Positions 8,088 to 8,589 of a stretch of 8,589 bases of DNA are shown here, piece after piece. A model generated the notes under the pieces. The model saw nothing but the letters and a program-made list of their open reading frames with translations. It had not been told where the DNA came from and ran no database searches. Every line of letters starts with the position of its first letter. Position 1 is the first letter of the stretch. Origin of the DNA: Actinomycetes bacterium. Lineage in GTDB: Bacteria; Actinomycetota; Acidimicrobiia; Acidimicrobiales; RAAP-2. The stretch is from the NCBI GenBank assembly GCA_021791615.1, contig JAJYWG010000300.1, forward strand, positions 1-8,589, in the 5' to 3' direction. The position numbers and the translations under genes are program-made.

Positions 8088-8351
8088 TTACGAAGGTCGA
8101 GTGCGCAGCGCCACGCCGACAACGACGAGCACGATCCCGAGGAGCTGGGCCGGGAGATGGAGCTGCATGTGCGCCATGGCTCCGCTGAGCGCGCCGAGGT
8201 AGCCGAAACCGAAGAGGGTCACCCCAAGGACGATGAGCGCCCATTTGAGGGCGCGCTTGGCGCGTGCCGCCGGCGGGGGCCTGAGGTCCACCTTGACCGG
8301 GATGAAGCGCCCGCTCACTGCTCTGCCCAGAGGCTCCTCGCTCGTGGCCAC
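8088..8351 (-). CDS. Small two-helix membrane protein, 5' end uncertain
   Basis: From a GTG at 8351 this gives 87 residues: a polar N-terminus (1-30), a basic patch (AARAKRALK, 28-36), a hydrophobic helix at about 36-58 (ALIVLGVTLFGFGYLG), a short HMQLHLPAQ loop, and a second helix at about 66-83, ending RTRPS. I recognise no family. Third positions are strongly G/C, supporting coding. The open frame continues upstream to 8546 with coding-like third positions as far as about 8440, so the true start may be farther upstream (GTGs at 8420, 8423, 8432) or in the preceding ORF through a frameshift. The ribosome site before 8351 is weak (GGGA). The basic patch suggests both termini are in the cytoplasm, but that is a rough prediction. 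Confidence 0.55.
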   Translation of the reverse strand: MATSEEPLGRAVSGRFIPVKVDLRPPPAARAKRALKWALIVLGVTLFGFGYLGALSGAMAHMQLHLPAQLLGIVLVVVGVALRTRPS

Positions 8352-8391
8352 GGCATTCCCGGCTACCGAGGACTGGCCCCGGTGCCGGCGA

Positions 8392-8589
8392 TCAACTGAC
8401 CGCTGCGTCGTCGTGGGCACCACCGGGAACACGAAGGCCGAGGGCGGGGCGCTCCGAGCGCGATGCTGGCCGCTCGGCCCGGAGCTGGTCGAGCTCTGCT
8501 CGTAGCCGCGCCACCTCGGCGTCGGGTGCCGGAACGGAGGTAGCACCGGGCCGGCCGTTGCCGTTGGACATCGAGGAACAACCGCTCAT
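8392..8589 (-). CDS. Short protein with coiled-coil segment, at window edge
   Basis: Up to 65 residues visible; the first ATG in frame is the last three bases of the window, so the true start may lie outside it, or at the internal ATG 8571 (MSNGNGRPG). A heptad-like segment, EVARLRAELDQLRAER, suggests a short coiled coil. The codon pattern is coding-like up to about 8440 and then weakens, and the frame ends at a TGA at 8392-8394, while the +1-shifted frame downstream reads well into the two-helix membrane protein. It may thus be the N-terminal part of a frameshifted gene rather than a complete protein. No family is recognised. Confidence 0.4.
   Translation of the reverse strand: MSGCSSMSNGNGRPGATSVPAPDAEVARLRAELDQLRAERPASRSERPALGLRVPGGAHDDAAVS

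Noticed and set aside
7759..8244. Minus-strand 161-codon frame and plus-strand 114-codon frame (7844-8188) in the right-hand spacer
   Set aside because: Biased composition, overlap with better genes, and no ribosome site or domain.

Overview
The window is visibly GC-rich, with G or C at most third codon positions, compact operons and frequent stop/start overlaps. Together with an ergothioneine cluster this suggests a high-GC actinobacterium, but I cannot name the lineage. The EgtB is not of the mycobacterial sequence type, so a deep-branching actinobacterial class such as Acidimicrobiia or Thermoleophilia is a guess. Both ends cut genes: copA lacks its 5' end at position 1, and a coiled-coil gene runs off the right edge on the minus strand.

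Left half (1-6128, all plus strand): a Cu(I)-exporting P1B-type ATPase (copA), a 73-residue CopZ-type copper chaperone, a 68-residue two-helix membrane protein preceded by a possible 21-codon leader ORF, a divergent member of the Lgt (prolipoprotein diacylglyceryl transferase) family, then egtB (ergothioneine sulfoxide synthase) and egtD (histidine N-alpha-trimethyltransferase). Spacing is tight: copA-copZ 53 bp, an ATGA overlap between the Lgt-like gene and egtB, and 103 bp with a GC hairpin before egtD. Copper export and ergothioneine (a copper-binding, redox-stable thiol) may be expressed together. The EgtB carries an adjacent Tyr-Tyr pair (Y87-Y88) in an NSYYEA motif, as I recall for the Chloracidobacterium-type enzymes. 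No egtA, egtC or egtE is present, so a short pathway using cysteine directly is plausible.

Right half (6210-7823, minus strand): a two-gene unit convergent with egtD, made of a ferritin-like diiron protein with two DEARH motifs followed by a one-cysteine OsmC-family protein. A plausible sigma-70-type promoter and a strong ribosome binding site precede the diiron gene. Its likely theme is redox or oxidative-stress chemistry, but the substrates are unknown.

Right end (8088-8589, minus strand): a small two-helix membrane protein, and upstream of it in another frame a short ORF with a coiled-coil segment. Codon usage suggests they could be one gene split by a one-base frameshift in a G/C run at about 8442-8451.

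No tRNA, rRNA, CRISPR array, insertion sequence or phage gene was seen. The most unusual items are the Lgt-like protein that lacks the family's usual His, the minimal egtB-egtD pair beside copper genes, and the diiron/OsmC pair.
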